This document shows positions 63,421-64,000 of a stretch of DNA of 64,000 nucleotides, one piece after another. A program made the position numbers and the translations under genes. The first letter of the stretch is position 1. The number at the start of each line of letters is the position of its first letter. The notes under the pieces were generated by a model, which saw only the letters and a list, made by a program, of their open reading frames with translations, was not told the origin of the DNA and made no database searches. Source of the stretch: CAVWDI01 sp963793095 (GTDB taxonomy: Bacteria; Chloroflexota; Anaerolineae; Anaerolineales; UBA4823); the NCBI GenBank assembly GCA_963793095.1, contig CAWBYY010000002.1, positions 868,001 through 932,000 of the forward strand, written 5' to 3'.

Positions 63421-64000
63421 TCAGCCCAGGATGGAGTATTCATACTGCCCGCGGATTGGATGGTCAGCTTCAAACCTGTCGAAAGCGAAAAGGCTGATAT
63501 CATCTTCAGGTGATTTTCCATTAATTACCAGGTTCGCCATCATCTCACCGACTGACGGACCAAGTTTGAAGCCATGTCCGCTGGTGCCGGCGCAGATATA
63601 TAACCCTTCGATTCCGGGAACGGCGTCCAGAACATGGTGCCAGTCAGGGGTTAGATCGTACAGAGATGCATAACTGCTGTGCACCTGGCTTTTCACCATA
63701 GCCGGATAGCGCATAGCAGCCCGCTCAGCGAAGCTGGAAATAACCTCCAGTTCTACCCTTTGGTTGAATCCATCTGGGTTTGATACCCGGTCCTCAGTCT
63801 CTTCTACGGGTGATATTGATCCTACCAGCATCAGCCCGCCGGTTTCGGGTCTGAGGTATATTTGTGAAATAAAATCCGCCCAGATACCGTGATGTTTTAA
63901 CTCCGCAGGTTTTTTATAAAGGACGACCTTCACCCTTGCTGTTTTGATCGGCACGCCTATGCCAACTTTTGAGAGGATATCTGGAGTCCAGGGTCCGGCC
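63421..64000 (-). CDS. FAD-dependent oxidoreductase (DAO family), 5' part outside window
   Basis: The frame is open to the right window edge and so lacks its N-terminal FAD-binding domain. The C-terminal 190 residues match the DAO fold: AGPWTPDILSKVGIGVPIKT, LMLVGSISPVEETEDRV, LYDLTPDWHHVLDAVPGIEG and YICAGTSGHGFKLGPSVGEM. It is clearly a paralogue of the next gene, with a shared RF-E/RG-Y-style end. A tandem duplication of amine-oxidising flavoproteins is likely. Confidence 0.85.
   Translation of the reverse strand, partial: AGPWTPDILSKVGIGVPIKTARVKVVLYKKPAELKHHGIWADFISQIYLRPETGGLMLVGSISPVEETEDRVSNPDGFNQRVELEVISSFAERAAMRYPAMVKSQVHSSYASLYDLTPDWHHVLDAVPGIEGLYICAGTSGHGFKLGPSVGEMMANLVINGKSPEDDISLFAFDRFEADHPIRGQYEYSILG

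Noticed and set aside
1..64000. CRISPR arrays and insertion sequences
   Set aside because: No regularly spaced repeats, transposase genes or terminal inverted repeats were seen.

Overview
The window looks like a chromosomal segment of a Gram-type-ambiguous, free-living bacterium, most probably a member of the Chloroflexota (Anaerolineae-like). This is inferred from the mix of gene families: a threonyl-tRNA synthetase without a TGS domain behind a T-box, RecG with a long N-terminal extension, the rpmB-asp23-fakA-degV-recG neighbourhood, lipoproteins with simple lipoboxes and many Chloroflexota-style small proteins. No rRNA, plasmid, phage or CRISPR genes are visible. Nearly everything is core or near-core chromosome.

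Layout. 1-3.5 kb (minus): a short operon behind a strong, operator-bearing promoter: a 30-codon upstream ORF, a terminator, a second hairpin with interchangeable arms, a 72-residue orphan protein, an MFS transporter (frameshifted), a tandem-GNAT acetyltransferase and a HAD hydrolase. 3.5-10.3 kb (minus): a PQQ-type sugar dehydrogenase lipoprotein, a DUF1232 protein, the thrS-infC-rpmI-rplT translation operon with T-box, tRNA-Val and a non-AUG infC start, an alpha/beta hydrolase and rdgB. 10.5-23 kb (mostly plus): YceD-like protein, metG, uvrC, folC and lon, interleaved with minus-strand pncC, a recombinase-fold protein that has lost its catalytic residues, an HD hydrolase and a YdcF-like protein. 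23-32.4 kb (minus): mltG, ruvX, a four-gene surface-sugar cassette (RffA, RffC-like, GtrB-like, GT-C-like) and alaS. 32.6-35.7 kb (plus): a glycosyltransferase, a membrane-bound spermidine-synthase-like protein (frameshifted) and a DUF1461 protein. 35.8-43.2 kb: a lipoprotein, an orphan sugar-ABC ATPase, mutS (frameshifted), a VOC remnant, two poorly known proteins and an S1-domain protein behind an attenuator. 43.4-50.5 kb: coaD, recG, degV, fakA and asp23 on the minus strand, divergent from rpmB. 50.6-64 kb: Ser/Thr kinase, Ca2+/H+ exchanger, DUF971 protein, two orphan response regulators, alr, PP2C phosphatase, aldo-keto reductase, a stand-alone CBM48 protein, an amidohydrolase-CYTH fusion, cinA and two tandem FAD-dependent oxidoreductases.

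Functionally the window is dominated by translation (thrS, infC, L20, L35, L28, metG, alaS, tRNA-Val), DNA repair (uvrC, mutS, recG), envelope biogenesis (mltG, alr, sugar cassette), lipid handling (FakA with a DegV-type FakB) and phospho-signalling (kinase, phosphatase, two response regulators).

A striking property is that nine conserved genes each carry one single-base frameshift, and one more carries a single in-frame stop. For each of the nine, adding or removing one base restores a protein of normal family length. This is more likely base-level error in the assembly than biology, but it includes mutS and recG and should be settled. For these genes I give the reconstructed full span and mark the break. 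The best candidates for new biology are the upstream-ORF/attenuator efflux operon at the left end, the pseudo-recombinase, the attenuated S1-protein promoter and the amidohydrolase-CYTH fusion.
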